A stretch of 64,000 nucleotides of DNA from Synechococcus sp. CBW1004 (GTDB lineage: Bacteria > Cyanobacteriota > Cyanobacteriia > PCC-6307 > Cyanobiaceae): positions 248,001 to 312,000 of the forward strand of contig NZ_CP060397.1 of the NCBI RefSeq assembly GCF_015840715.1, read 5' to 3'. Made by a program: the position numbers and the translations under genes. The notes below the pieces were generated by a model. That model saw nothing but the letters and a program-made list of their open reading frames with translations. It was not told the origin of the DNA and did not search any database. Shown here one piece after another: positions 56,274-64,000 of the stretch. Within the stretch, counting starts at the first letter, position 1. Every line of letters begins with the position of its first letter.

Positions 56274-57208
56274 GGCTGCAGACGGCCGATCAGCTTCAGC
56301 CCCGTCAGCCGCTGGACCCTGCTGGCGTCGTCGGGGTCGAGCCGGACCCGCACCTCCACCACGCGGGCATCGGCGTCGCCGGTGGGATCGGTGGAGAGCA
56401 CCTCCCGCTGGCGCACCTGCGGGTTGATGCGGCTCACCACGCCCGAGAGGCTGCCGCCGAATCCTCCGTTCTCGCTGGTGAGGCGCACCGGCTGGCCCAG
56501 CCGCACCCGTTCGATGTCGCTCTCGTACACCTCCAGCAGGGCTTCCATGCGGTCGCTGGCCCCCAGTTCGAGGATGCCCTTGTCGCCCGGTCGCTCGCCG
56601 ACGCGGGTGTGGATCTTCAGGACCGTGCCGGCCAGCGGTGCCCGCAGTTCGGTGAGGACGAGATCGGTGTTCACCTTCACCAGCTGGGCCCGCGCCTCCT
56701 GCAGCAGGCCGTTGAGGGTGAGCAGATCCTGCTCCCGGCGATCGAGTTCATCGGCGGCCACGGCACCGGCGGCACCGAGGCGCCGGTAGCGCTGCAGTTC
56801 GCGGTTCTCCAGCTGCAGGCGCCGCTCCAGGTTGGCGATGCGGGTGCGCAGCAGATCGCGCTCGGCCCGCTGGCCGGGGCCGTTGTCGAAGCGGGCCAGC
56901 AGCTCACCCTCCTCCACCCGGTCGCCTTCCACCACCGTGAGCTCCGTGATGCGCGGGCTGCCACCCACGCCGGTGATCGGCGCGGCGAGAATCCGGATGT
57001 CGCCCGCCGGCACCAGCTTGCCGAGGGCTGCGACCGCCTCCACGGACTGGGGTTTCGGAGCCGGCCTGACCGCCGGGGTGGCGGGTGAGGCTCCTCGCAG
57101 ACGGACCACCGCGACGCTGCCGGCCGCCAGCACGACCAGCCCCAGGGCGATCAGCAGGGGGCGGGAGGGTCGTCGAACAACAGCTCCTCGATGTACCGGT
57201 CCGCCCAT
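56270..57208 (-). CDS. devB: Membrane fusion (HlyD-type) protein, DevB-like
   Basis: From ATG 57208, 312 residues, overlapping the pcyA end by 58 bases. One TM (PLLIALGLVVLAAGSVAVV), a lipoyl half (VVEGDRVEEGELLARFDNGP), a helical hairpin (RIANLERRLQLENRELQRY ... EQDLLTLNGLLQEARAQLV), the second lipoyl half (LRAPLAGTVLKIHTRVGERP) and beta-barrel segments. Periplasmic adaptor of the DevBCA pump. A longer in-frame start to 57292 would overlap pcyA further and is less likely. Confidence 0.88.
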   Translation of the reverse strand: MGGPVHRGAVVRRPSRPLLIALGLVVLAAGSVAVVRLRGASPATPAVRPAPKPQSVEAVAALGKLVPAGDIRILAAPITGVGGSPRITELTVVEGDRVEEGELLARFDNGPGQRAERDLLRTRIANLERRLQLENRELQRYRRLGAAGAVAADELDRREQDLLTLNGLLQEARAQLVKVNTDLVLTELRAPLAGTVLKIHTRVGERPGDKGILELGASDRMEALLEVYESDIERVRLGQPVRLTSENGGFGGSLSGVVSRINPQVRQREVLSTDPTGDADARVVEVRVRLDPDDASRVQRLTGLKLIGRLQP

Positions 57209-57906
57209 TCCGGGTTGAACGCCTTCGCCAGGGCTCGCCTGGTCTTGTCGTTCTGTTTCTGTTGCTTGCAATAGTGGAGCTGGCCGTGCCATCGGCTCAC
57301 CGTAGCTGGGTGGTCGGGGGGCTGAGCCTCGCTCGAGGCGGCGGCCTGGCCGAGGGCGTTGAGGAAGCCGGTGACCTCCTCGATGAACCAGCCCTCCTCC
57401 TCCTGGCCCTCCGGCCGCACGAACAGCACCTGGTCCGAGAAGATCGAGCCCCAGGGCGGCAGTTCCCGCACCTGCGAGAAGGGTGGACGCTGTCGGGCCC
57501 GCAGGGGCGTCAGCACCGGCTCCGGCAGTCCGCCGTCGCGCACCGGCGACAGATCGACGATCGCCGCCGAGACGCCCGCCCTGCCGGCGACGATGTCGGC
57601 GCCGAACACCGGCAGGTCGTAGCGCGGATCCGGGAAGAAGACGCAGTGCAGGATCTGCAGACCGGCGCCGAGTCGTGCCGTTTCGAGGTGCAGCTTGCGC
57701 AGGCCGCGGCTGCGATGCACCTCATTGCGGATGAACAGCGCGTCACCGTCGAGGCTGCCGCTGATCGCCTCGAGGTCGTCCGCGATCGGGAGCGGCTGCA
57801 GCCCCACCAACTGGGAGCGGCAGAGGCGGATCCGTTCCGCGAGCGCATCGACGAGGGGGTGGACGCCGGTGCCGGCGGCGTCACTCGGAGGGGAGGCCTG
57901 GATCAT
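57151..57906 (-). CDS. pcyA: Phycocyanobilin:ferredoxin oxidoreductase
   Basis: Four-electron reduction of biliverdin IX-alpha to phycocyanobilin with ferredoxin, the chromophore of phycocyanin. 251 residues. HSRGLRKLHLETARLG, LHCVFFPDPRYDLPVFGAD, AAIVDLSP and the C-terminal HYCKQQKQNDKTRRALAKAF are PcyA signatures. First gene of an overlapping unit with devB-devC-devA. Divergent from the M16 peptidase genes (44 bases between starts). Confidence 0.96.
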   Translation of the reverse strand: MIQASPPSDAAGTGVHPLVDALAERIRLCRSQLVGLQPLPIADDLEAISGSLDGDALFIRNEVHRSRGLRKLHLETARLGAGLQILHCVFFPDPRYDLPVFGADIVAGRAGVSAAIVDLSPVRDGGLPEPVLTPLRARQRPPFSQVRELPPWGSIFSDQVLFVRPEGQEEEGWFIEEVTGFLNALGQAAASSEAQPPDHPATVSRWHGQLHYCKQQKQNDKTRRALAKAFNPEWADRYIEELLFDDPPAPC

Positions 57907-57949
57907 CGCGGGCCAGCAGCCAGCAGAATGGGGATCCTGCCATGCATTC

Positions 57950-59224
57950 GTGAGCGATATCGACGTCCCTGGTGTCTCGCTGCTGCCTGGGCTGGGGGAA
58001 CCGCACCATCACCGGTTGGCCAGCGGTGCCGAGCTGGTGACCCTGCCTCTGGCCGACGCCCCCCTGGTCTGCCTGGATTTCTGGTGCCGCGCCGGCAGTG
58101 CCTTCGAGACGACCGCCGAAAGCGGGATGGCTCACTTTCTCGAGCACATGGTGTTCAAGGGCAGTGGCCGCCTGGCGGCTGGGGAGTTCGACCGGCGCAT
58201 CGAGGCCCTGGGCGGCAGCAGCAATGCCGCCACCGGGTTCGACGACGTCCACTACCACGTTCTGATTCCACCCCAGGCGGCGGGCGAGGCTCTGGACCTC
58301 CTGCTCGATCTGGTCCTGCATCCGCGGCTGGAGCCGGGAGCTTTCGACATGGAGCGTCGGGTGGTGCTCGAGGAGCTCGCCCAGACGGAGGATCAGCCGG
58401 AGGAGGTGGCGGTGCAGCAGCTGCTCAGCCGTGCCTGCCCCGATCACCCCTACGGCCTGCCGATCCTGGGGCGGCGTCCGGCGCTGCTGGCCCACGACCC
58501 GGCCGCCATGGCCGCGTTCCATCGGCGTCTCTACGGCGGCAGCCGCTGCGTCCTGTCCCTCAGCGGCGCTCTCGCAGACGGTGATCTGATCCGGCGCGTC
58601 AGCGACGGTCCGCTGGCGTCTCAGGAGGCTGCGTCCGAGGACAGCCGACCGGCTGCGCTGGAGCTGACGCCCGGGGAGGCGCGGCTGGAGCTGCCGCGAC
58701 TCGAGGCCGCCCGGCTGCTGATGGCCTGGTGGCAGCCCCCCGCCGCCGACCTGGATGGGGTGATGGGCGCGGATCTGGCGACCAGCCTGCTGGCCGAGGG
58801 GCGCCGCAGCCGGCTGGTGGATCGACTGCGCGAACAGCTGAGGCTGGTCGAGAGCATCGATCTCGACCTGCATGCCATGGAGTGCGGCAGCCTGGCGCTG
58901 CTGGAGGCGGTCTGTGAGCCCGAGGATCTGCCGCAGGTGCGGCAGGCGATCGGCGAGGTGTGGCAGGAGGTGATCGACCGGGAGGTCGGCGAGCAGGAGT
59001 GGCTGCGGCTGCGACGTCTCGTCACCAACGCCTATCGCTTCGGCCTGGAATCGGCCGGCGCTCTCGCCGGGCTGATCGGCAACAGCACCCTCTGGGGGCG
59101 GCGCCATTCGCTGTCGCGGCCGCTGGAGCTGCTCGAGGACTGGAGCCCCGAGCGGCTGCGTGCCTCGGCCCTGCCCCTGCTGGACCCGGCCCGCGCCTTC
59201 GTGCTGGAGGCGGTCCCAGCATGA
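57950..59224 (+). CDS. M16 family zinc metallopeptidase, catalytic subunit
   Basis: Start GTG 57950 (VSDIDVPGVSLLPG), 424 residues. The inverted zinc motif HFLEH at residues 62-66 with the distal Glu region (EELAQTEDQPEEVAVQQLLS) indicates the active subunit of a processing peptidase-like pair. Longer in-frame frames upstream run inside pcyA and are rejected. The stop overlaps the start of the partner gene (ATGA). Cytoplasmic or thylakoid-associated peptide degradation is inferred. Confidence 0.9.
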   Translation: MSDIDVPGVSLLPGLGEPHHHRLASGAELVTLPLADAPLVCLDFWCRAGSAFETTAESGMAHFLEHMVFKGSGRLAAGEFDRRIEALGGSSNAATGFDDVHYHVLIPPQAAGEALDLLLDLVLHPRLEPGAFDMERRVVLEELAQTEDQPEEVAVQQLLSRACPDHPYGLPILGRRPALLAHDPAAMAAFHRRLYGGSRCVLSLSGALADGDLIRRVSDGPLASQEAASEDSRPAALELTPGEARLELPRLEAARLLMAWWQPPAADLDGVMGADLATSLLAEGRRSRLVDRLREQLRLVESIDLDLHAMECGSLALLEAVCEPEDLPQVRQAIGEVWQEVIDREVGEQEWLRLRRLVTNAYRFGLESAGALAGLIGNSTLWGRRHSLSRPLELLEDWSPERLRASALPLLDPARAFVLEAVPA

Positions 59225-60531
59225 GCCTCCCCACCCTGCCTGCCCCACCCGCGAGCCTGTCGCTCAGCGGTGGTCTGCCCGTGACGCTCCTGCACCGGCC
59301 TGGCCCGGCGATCCTCTCGGCTCGGTTGGTCATTCGTGGCGGCAGCGGCATGGATCCCTCCGGTTGTCGCGGCGCCCATCAGTTGCTCGCCGGATTGATG
59401 ACTCGCGGCTGCGGCGAGCTCGATGCCGAAGCGTTGGCGGATCTCGTCGAGGGGGCCGGCGCCGGCCTGCGCTGCGAGGCCGGAGAGGACAGCCTGGTGC
59501 TGGCCCTCAAGTGCGCCGCTGAGGACAGCACCACCCTGTTGCCGCTGCTGCTCGCGATGGTGCGCCGCCCTCGCCTCGAGCCCGATCAACTGGATCTGGA
59601 GCGGCAGCTGAACCTTCAGAGTCTGCAGCGCCAGCGCGAGGATCCCTTTCAGCTGGCCCATGACCAGCTGCGCCACCAGCTCTATGGCGATGGTCCCTAC
59701 GGCCACGATCCGCTCGGGGTGGAGGAGGAGCTGGCCCAGATCGGGAAGGCCGAGCTCAGACCGCTGGTGGCGGATCTCGGTCGACAGGGCGCTGTGCTGG
59801 TGCTCTGCGGTCAGCTCCCGGAGGACCCGCGGGCCCTTCTGGAGCCGGCCCTCGCCCCGCAGGGGTGGTGCACCGCTCCGCCCTCCGCGTCTTCCGCCGC
59901 GGCGCTGGCCGCCACCACCTCGCCGGCGGGCACGCTGGCGGCGATCGAGCAGGACACCGAGCAGCTGGTGTTGCTGCTCGGTTGCGCCACCCTGCCGCTG
60001 GGCCACCCCGACACCACGGCGCTGCGGCTGATCCAGGCCCATCTGGGGGTGGGCATGTCCAGCCGGCTGTTCGTCACCATGCGCGAGGAGCGAGGCCTGG
60101 CCTACGACGTCGGCGTCCATCTGCCGGCGCGCTGCGGCGCCGCTCCGTTCGTGCTGCATCTCTCCACCTCCGCGGAGCGGGCCGAGGAGGCGTGCCGCTG
60201 CCTGCTGGATGAATGGCAGCGTCTGCGGCAGCAGCCGCTCAGCGAGGCCGAATGGGCGCTCGCCCTGGCCAAGCACCGCGGCCAGGATGCGATGGCCCGC
60301 CAGACCTGTTCCCAGATCGCCGAGCGTCAGGCCCTGTTGCTCAGCCACGGCCTGCCGGCCGATCACTTTGAACATGCCCTGGTTCAGGCCGCGGCCCTCA
60401 CGCCAGCCGATCTGCAGGCTGCGGCCCAATGCTGGCTCGGCCGGCCGAGTCTCAGCCTGGTGGGGCCGAGCGAGGCGATCGCCGGGGCCGAGGCGGCCTG
60501 GAGAGCCCATCCTCTCGGCGGCCAGAACTGA
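59221..60531 (+). CDS. M16 family peptidase-like subunit lacking the zinc motif
   Basis: 436 residues, coupled to the previous gene (ATGA). Same fold, but the HxxEH site is replaced by GCRGAHQLLAG, so it is probably non-catalytic. The second-half Arg/Tyr signature is present (SSRLFVTMREERGLAYDVG), which supplies substrate contacts in the partner's active site. A typical heterodimer of an active and an inactive M16 chain. Confidence 0.9.
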   Translation: MSLPTLPAPPASLSLSGGLPVTLLHRPGPAILSARLVIRGGSGMDPSGCRGAHQLLAGLMTRGCGELDAEALADLVEGAGAGLRCEAGEDSLVLALKCAAEDSTTLLPLLLAMVRRPRLEPDQLDLERQLNLQSLQRQREDPFQLAHDQLRHQLYGDGPYGHDPLGVEEELAQIGKAELRPLVADLGRQGAVLVLCGQLPEDPRALLEPALAPQGWCTAPPSASSAAALAATTSPAGTLAAIEQDTEQLVLLLGCATLPLGHPDTTALRLIQAHLGVGMSSRLFVTMREERGLAYDVGVHLPARCGAAPFVLHLSTSAERAEEACRCLLDEWQRLRQQPLSEAEWALALAKHRGQDAMARQTCSQIAERQALLLSHGLPADHFEHALVQAAALTPADLQAAAQCWLGRPSLSLVGPSEAIAGAEAAWRAHPLGGQN

Positions 60532-60674
60532 CGGTTCAAGGGTTCGCCAGCCGGGCCCGGAGCCCCGTCGCCGCGGCTGCCTCGCGGCTGCTGTGTTGTG
60601 CAGACAGCAGGGTGTTGTGAGGCCTCACGACACGCCACGGCCTCCGGCCGGCGCCAGGAGAGGTTGATCTCCCG

Positions 60675-60974
60675 TCAGACCTGCGGCGGCAACGGAGCCT
60701 GGCGCAGCTGACGCGCTGTGAGCAGGAAGGTGCCGCGGCGGAAACGCACGGCGCACTGCTCGAGCGCCCGCAGCTCGACCACCACGCCGGCCTCCCTCTC
60801 ATCGATCAGATCGGGTGGCCGCAGCATCGGCATCGGATCAGCGCTCTTGAGGTAAGGCGGCCGCTGCACCAGCTGGACCTGCTCCCCCACCGCAAAGGCT
60901 GGTTGGCCCTGGGCTTCAGACGGGAGGGAGTTCTCCGCGGCGGCGCTGGGCTCGGGGCTGGCGGTGGAGGACAC
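60675..60974 (-). CDS. CRR42/DUF3148-family protein (NDH-1 assembly-related)
   Basis: 99 residues from GTG 60974. The C-terminal SH3-like DUF3148 fold is clear: FAVGEQVQLVQRPPYLKSAD, PMPMLRPPDLIDEREAGVV and VRFRRGTFLLTARQL. Plant members (CRR42) take part in chloroplast NDH complex biogenesis, giving the annotation name; function in cyanobacteria is unproven. The N-terminal ~35 residues are low complexity. An ATG at 61064 would add a Pro-rich leader overlapping bioY's upstream region. Confidence 0.8.
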   Translation of the reverse strand: MSSTASPEPSAAAENSLPSEAQGQPAFAVGEQVQLVQRPPYLKSADPMPMLRPPDLIDEREAGVVVELRALEQCAVRFRRGTFLLTARQLRQAPLPPQV

Positions 60975-61111
60975 GATGCAGCGGTGTGTCGACGACGGGG
61001 GAGGGGAACGGGCGTGCGGCGTGGCAGGGCGGCACCCGGACCAGCATGGCGGAGCGTTTCGCACCGCGGCGGGGCCGCTTCCCCTTCTCAGCCGGGCTGC
61101 CCTGCAGCAGG

Positions 61112-61705
61112 ATGGGCGCCGCGGTTGATCCTTCCTTGCGAGCCCTGGCCACCTGGAGCGGCGCCATCGCCGGTCTGCTGCTGATCCTGGTCGGCGGACT
61201 AATGCCGGCAGCCTTCCCTCTCCACGAAGCCGGCGGGTGGGTGCTGAGGCCCCTGGGTGTCACCCTCCAGGTGCCGGCCCTGTTGCTGACCGCACTGGTG
61301 GCCGGCCCCCGCAGCGGGTTGCTGGCGGCGGTGGCCTACCTGAGTGTGGGCCTGTTCCAGCTGCCCGTGTTCCATGAGGGCGGCGGTCTGGGCTATCTCC
61401 TGGATCCATCATTCGGTTATCTGGCCGGTTTCGTGCCCGCCGCCTGGCTCACCGGCAAGCTCTCCCGCCAGAGCGGCGTCGACGACCCCCTGGGTCTGGC
61501 GGTGGTGGCTGCCTTCGGGCTGCTGGTCATCCACCTCTGTGGCCTGGCCAATCTCGGCCTGGGCAGCCTGGCGGGACGCTGGGGTGCGGCCGCCATGCCC
61601 CTGGCGCTCAGCTACAGCCTCGCCCTGCTGCCGCAGCTGCTCCTCTGTTGCGCCGTCGGGCTGCTGGCCTGGTTGCTTCGGCGTGTCCTGTTGGTGACAC
61701 CGTGA
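61112..61705 (+). CDS. bioY: Biotin transporter BioY
   Basis: Membrane S-component for biotin uptake. 197 residues from ATG 61112, which follows a GCAGGA-like ribosome site; longer frames add an Arg-rich leader. About six TMs: ATWSGAIAGLLLILVGGLMP, VTLQVPALLLTALVAGPRSG, LLAAVAYLSVGLFQLPVF, and the signature GGGLGYLLDPSFGYLAGFVP. No ECF ATPase genes (bioM/bioN) nearby, so a solitary BioY or shared ECF module. The stop overlaps the lspA start (GTGA). Confidence 0.94.
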   Translation: MGAAVDPSLRALATWSGAIAGLLLILVGGLMPAAFPLHEAGGWVLRPLGVTLQVPALLLTALVAGPRSGLLAAVAYLSVGLFQLPVFHEGGGLGYLLDPSFGYLAGFVPAAWLTGKLSRQSGVDDPLGLAVVAAFGLLVIHLCGLANLGLGSLAGRWGAAAMPLALSYSLALLPQLLLCCAVGLLAWLLRRVLLVTP

Positions 61706-62211
61706 GCGATCCCCGCAGCCCGGTGACTCCGTCCGGTCGTTCCGGCAGCCCGCGCCGTCTCTGGCCCTGGATCGTGGCGCTGGTCGTACTGCTGCTCGAC
61801 CAGCTGACCAAGGCCTGGGCCCTGCAACATCTGCCCTTCGGTCGGGTTGCCCCCTTTGTGCCCGGTCTTCTGCAGCTGCGGCACGTCACCAACAGTGGTG
61901 CCGCCTTCAGCCTGATGACCGGCAACAGCCTCGCGCTGGGTGTGGTGAGCGCCGTGGTGAGCCTCGCGGTGGCAGGCTGGATGCTGTGGCGTCCGCCACG
62001 GGGCTTCTGGCTGACCCTGGCAGCCTCTCTGGTCCTGGCCGGTGCCCTCGGAAATGGCATCGACCGCTGGCGCCTGGGGGCAGTGGTCGATTTCCTTGAG
62101 CTGGTGCCCATCCATTTCCCGATCTTCAATCTCGCCGATGTGGCGATCAACGTCGCCGTGGCCTGTTTCCTTCTCGATGCCTGGCAGCAGCGTCCCCGTC
62201 GCCGCGGCTGA
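61702..62211 (+). CDS. lspA: Signal peptidase II (lipoprotein)
   Basis: Cleaves lipoprotein signal peptides. 169 residues from GTG 61702, overlapping the bioY stop (GTGA). Four TM helices. LLLDQLTKAWAL, TNSGAAFSLM, catalytic Asp in NGIDRWRLGAVVDFLE and FNLADVAINVAVACFLLDA are the family motifs. The product overlaps the downstream PBP start by 35 bases, making bioY-lspA-PBP one compact transcription unit. Confidence 0.96.
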   Translation: MSDPRSPVTPSGRSGSPRRLWPWIVALVVLLLDQLTKAWALQHLPFGRVAPFVPGLLQLRHVTNSGAAFSLMTGNSLALGVVSAVVSLAVAGWMLWRPPRGFWLTLAASLVLAGALGNGIDRWRLGAVVDFLELVPIHFPIFNLADVAINVAVACFLLDAWQQRPRRRG

Positions 62212-64000
62212 GCGCCGTGATCCCCCGGCGGCCGCTGGTCCATCCGGCGCCGCCGTGCTGGAGATCCTCGAGCCGGGCGAGCCTCTTCGTCGTGTCGTGC
62301 TGCATCCCGGTTGTTATCGGATCGGCCGGGACTCAGGCGCCGAGGTGTCCCTGCAGCATGGGGCGGTGAGCCGCCGGCATGCCCTGCTCGAGCAGCGGGG
62401 CGGGCGCTGGCTTCTGCAGGACCAGCAATCCACCAATGGGCTCTGGTGGCGCGGACGCCGGATCCGTCGCCTGCTGCTCGCCGATGGGGACGCCGTGCGC
62501 TTCGGGCCGCAGGACCAGGGTGAGCTGCCAGAGATCCGCTTCCGAGGCGGTGCGTCCGACCATCGCCTGCGCTTGTTGAGGGGGCTGGCGATGGTCCTGG
62601 CAGCAGCCGCTGGGCTCGGGGCCCTGGGCCTGTCCCTGGCGGCGCTGTTGCAGCCGATCCGCGGACAGCTGACCCCCATGCGGGGTCCCCTCCTGCTTTA
62701 CGACCGCGCCGGCCGCCCGATTGCCTCGGCCCAGGATCAGCGCCACCGGGAGCTGCGCCGGCTGACGGACTACCCCCCGGTGCTCATCGATGCCCTCCTC
62801 GCGAGTGAGGACAGCCGTTTCTGGTGGCATCCCGGCGTCGATCCGATCGGCACCGCCCGCGCCCTGGTCACCAACCTGATGGGCGGGCGGGTGCTGGAGG
62901 GGGGCAGCACCCTCACCCAGCAGCTAGCCCGCAGCCTTTATCCGGAGCAGGTGGGCCAGGGGGAGACCCTTGGCCGTAAGTTCCGCGAGCTGCTCGTGGC
63001 CTTGCAGCTGGAGGCACGCTTCAGCAAGCACGATCTGCTTCTCAGCTATCTCAACCAGGTGTTTCTGGGGGCCGGCTGGGGCTTCGAGGATGCCTCCAGG
63101 CGGCTGTTCGGGCGTTCCGCTGCCCAGCTGCGCCTCGAGGAGGCGGCCCTGCTGGTGGGCCTTCTCCCCTCCCCCAACGGTTATGACCCCTGCCTGGACC
63201 CTGCCGCCGCCCTGGCCTCCCGCAATGGTGTCCTGGCCAAGATGCTGGAAAGCGGCCGCCTCAGCGCCGCCGCTGCCCGCAGCGCCCGGCGTCGACCGAT
63301 CCAGCTGGCTCCGGGCGCCTGCCGGCCGGGTGAACGACGGGCGCTGCCCTTCTACAGCGATCAGGTGCGGCGGGATCTCGATCGGCTGGTGGGGGCTGAT
63401 GTGGCCGAAGAGGGCAACTTCCTGATCGACACCTATCTCGACCCCGGGCTGCAGGAGCAGGTGGAACGCCTGCTGCGTCAGCGCCTCGACGCCAGTCGCT
63501 CCCTCGGCGTCAGCGAGGGCGCCGTCGTGGTGCTCGACAGCCGCACGGGGGGCATTCTCGCCGTGGCCGGGGGGCGCGACTATCGCCAGAGCCAGTTCAA
63601 CCGGGCCACCATGGCCCTGCGCCAGCCAGGCAGCACCTTCAAGCTCTTCTCCTATCTGCTCGCCCTTGAGCAGGGCGCCCGTCCCGGTGATCCGGTGTCC
63701 TGTGCGCCGCTCGACTGGCGCGGCCAGCGCTTCTCCAGCGGTTGCGGTGGCACTCTCAGCCTGCGTCAGGCGCTGGCGATCAGCAACAACACGGCCGCCC
63801 TGCGGCTGGCCCGTCGGGTCGGGCTGGAATCGCTGGTGCGCAAGGCCCGCGAGATGGGCATCACCACGCCACTGACTCCCGTGCCGGGGCTTGCCCTCGG
63901 CCAGAGCGAGGTGACCCTGCTGGAGCTCACCGGCGCCTACGGGGCCGTGGCCAATGGCGGGATCTGGCTGCAGCCCAGCACGATCCGGCGTCTGACCGAC
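62177..64000 (+). CDS. Class A penicillin-binding protein with N-terminal FHA domain (3' truncated by window)
   Basis: Bifunctional peptidoglycan glycosyltransferase/transpeptidase; 608 codons visible, frame still open at the window end. From ATG 62177 (a GTG at 62255 is an alternative). FHA domain (about 27-118): YRIGRDSGAE, GAVSRRHALLE, STNGLWW. TM about 134-158. GT51 domain: catalytic Glu E211 in EDSRFWWHPGVD, then GGSTLTQQLARSLYP. Transpeptidase: PGSTFKLFSYLL (SxxK) and SNNTAALRLA (SxN). The FHA module, cytoplasmic by topology, would bind phosphothreonine and tie septal or cell-wall synthesis to Ser/Thr kinase signalling; that role is inference. Confidence 0.93.
   Translation, partial: MPGSSVPVAAAERRDPPAAAGPSGAAVLEILEPGEPLRRVVLHPGCYRIGRDSGAEVSLQHGAVSRRHALLEQRGGRWLLQDQQSTNGLWWRGRRIRRLLLADGDAVRFGPQDQGELPEIRFRGGASDHRLRLLRGLAMVLAAAAGLGALGLSLAALLQPIRGQLTPMRGPLLLYDRAGRPIASAQDQRHRELRRLTDYPPVLIDALLASEDSRFWWHPGVDPIGTARALVTNLMGGRVLEGGSTLTQQLARSLYPEQVGQGETLGRKFRELLVALQLEARFSKHDLLLSYLNQVFLGAGWGFEDASRRLFGRSAAQLRLEEAALLVGLLPSPNGYDPCLDPAAALASRNGVLAKMLESGRLSAAAARSARRRPIQLAPGACRPGERRALPFYSDQVRRDLDRLVGADVAEEGNFLIDTYLDPGLQEQVERLLRQRLDASRSLGVSEGAVVVLDSRTGGILAVAGGRDYRQSQFNRATMALRQPGSTFKLFSYLLALEQGARPGDPVSCAPLDWRGQRFSSGCGGTLSLRQALAISNNTAALRLARRVGLESLVRKAREMGITTPLTPVPGLALGQSEVTLLELTGAYGAVANGGIWLQPSTIRRLTD

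Overview
The window is a gene-dense, very GC-rich stretch of chromosome from a cyanobacterium. It carries chlP and pcyA (chlorophyll and bilin synthesis), ferredoxin-dependent sulfite reductase, the dual-function fructose-/sedoheptulose-bisphosphatase, class II aldolase, glgC, ccsA and a DevBCA-type exporter. The small intergenic gaps, the overlapping ATGA/TGATG junctions and the GC content suggest an alpha-cyanobacterial picoplankton lineage (Synechococcus/Cyanobium type). The genus is inference. I saw no insertion sequences, phage genes, CRISPR arrays, rRNA or tRNA genes.

Layout. 1-2.3 kb (+): 3' part of accD, a secreted small protein and a Gfo/Idh/MocA oxidoreductase. 2.3-4.5 kb (+): a 590-base leader with an NtcA-like palindrome, a 37-residue ORF and class II aldolase fba, each gene ending in a clear terminator. 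4.7-12 kb: a large UPF0182 membrane protein (-), then thrC, a ThiS/MoaD-like sulfur-carrier protein, a tiny overlapping ORF, a bicupin, and a hydrolase/phosphoribosyltransferase pair (+). 12-15 kb (-): ion channel, CHAD protein, TerB/Mo-nitrogenase-C-domain protein and a conserved unknown. 15.3-17.6 kb: 2-Cys peroxiredoxin (+), purQ-purS (-), a secreted unknown (+). 17.9-20.4 kb (-): a cobalamin riboswitch controlling hupE-cobW, then a pentapeptide-repeat protein. 20.5-23.3 kb (+): upp, a small membrane protein, ilvD. 23.3-31.0 kb (-): unknown, CIA30, pgl-gnd, glgC, hemA, fbp/SBPase; rpe diverges (+). This block groups oxidative pentose phosphate, Calvin cycle, glycogen and tetrapyrrole entry genes.

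32-39.6 kb (-): secreted cupin, ccsA, an lptB-lptF gene fusion with lptA upstream, a DUF309 protein, typA and a VanY-like peptidase. 40-46 kb: chlP (+), glyS (-), sir plus a secreted unknown (+). 46-57.9 kb (-): VanX-like dipeptidase, recG, a large unknown, rpsB-tsf, glycosyltransferase, a basic 51-residue protein, and the overlapping pcyA-devB-devC-devA operon. 57.9-64 kb: two M16 peptidase subunits (+), a CRR42/DUF3148 protein (-), bioY, lspA and an FHA-domain class A penicillin-binding protein running off the end (+).

The most interesting items are the continuous LptB-LptF fusion, the thrC plus Gly-Gly sulfur-carrier pair, the B12 riboswitch on hupE-cobW, a nested hairpin structure between glgC and gnd, and the FHA-PBP1 fusion. 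No completely new multi-gene system could be shown; most of the window is core metabolism.
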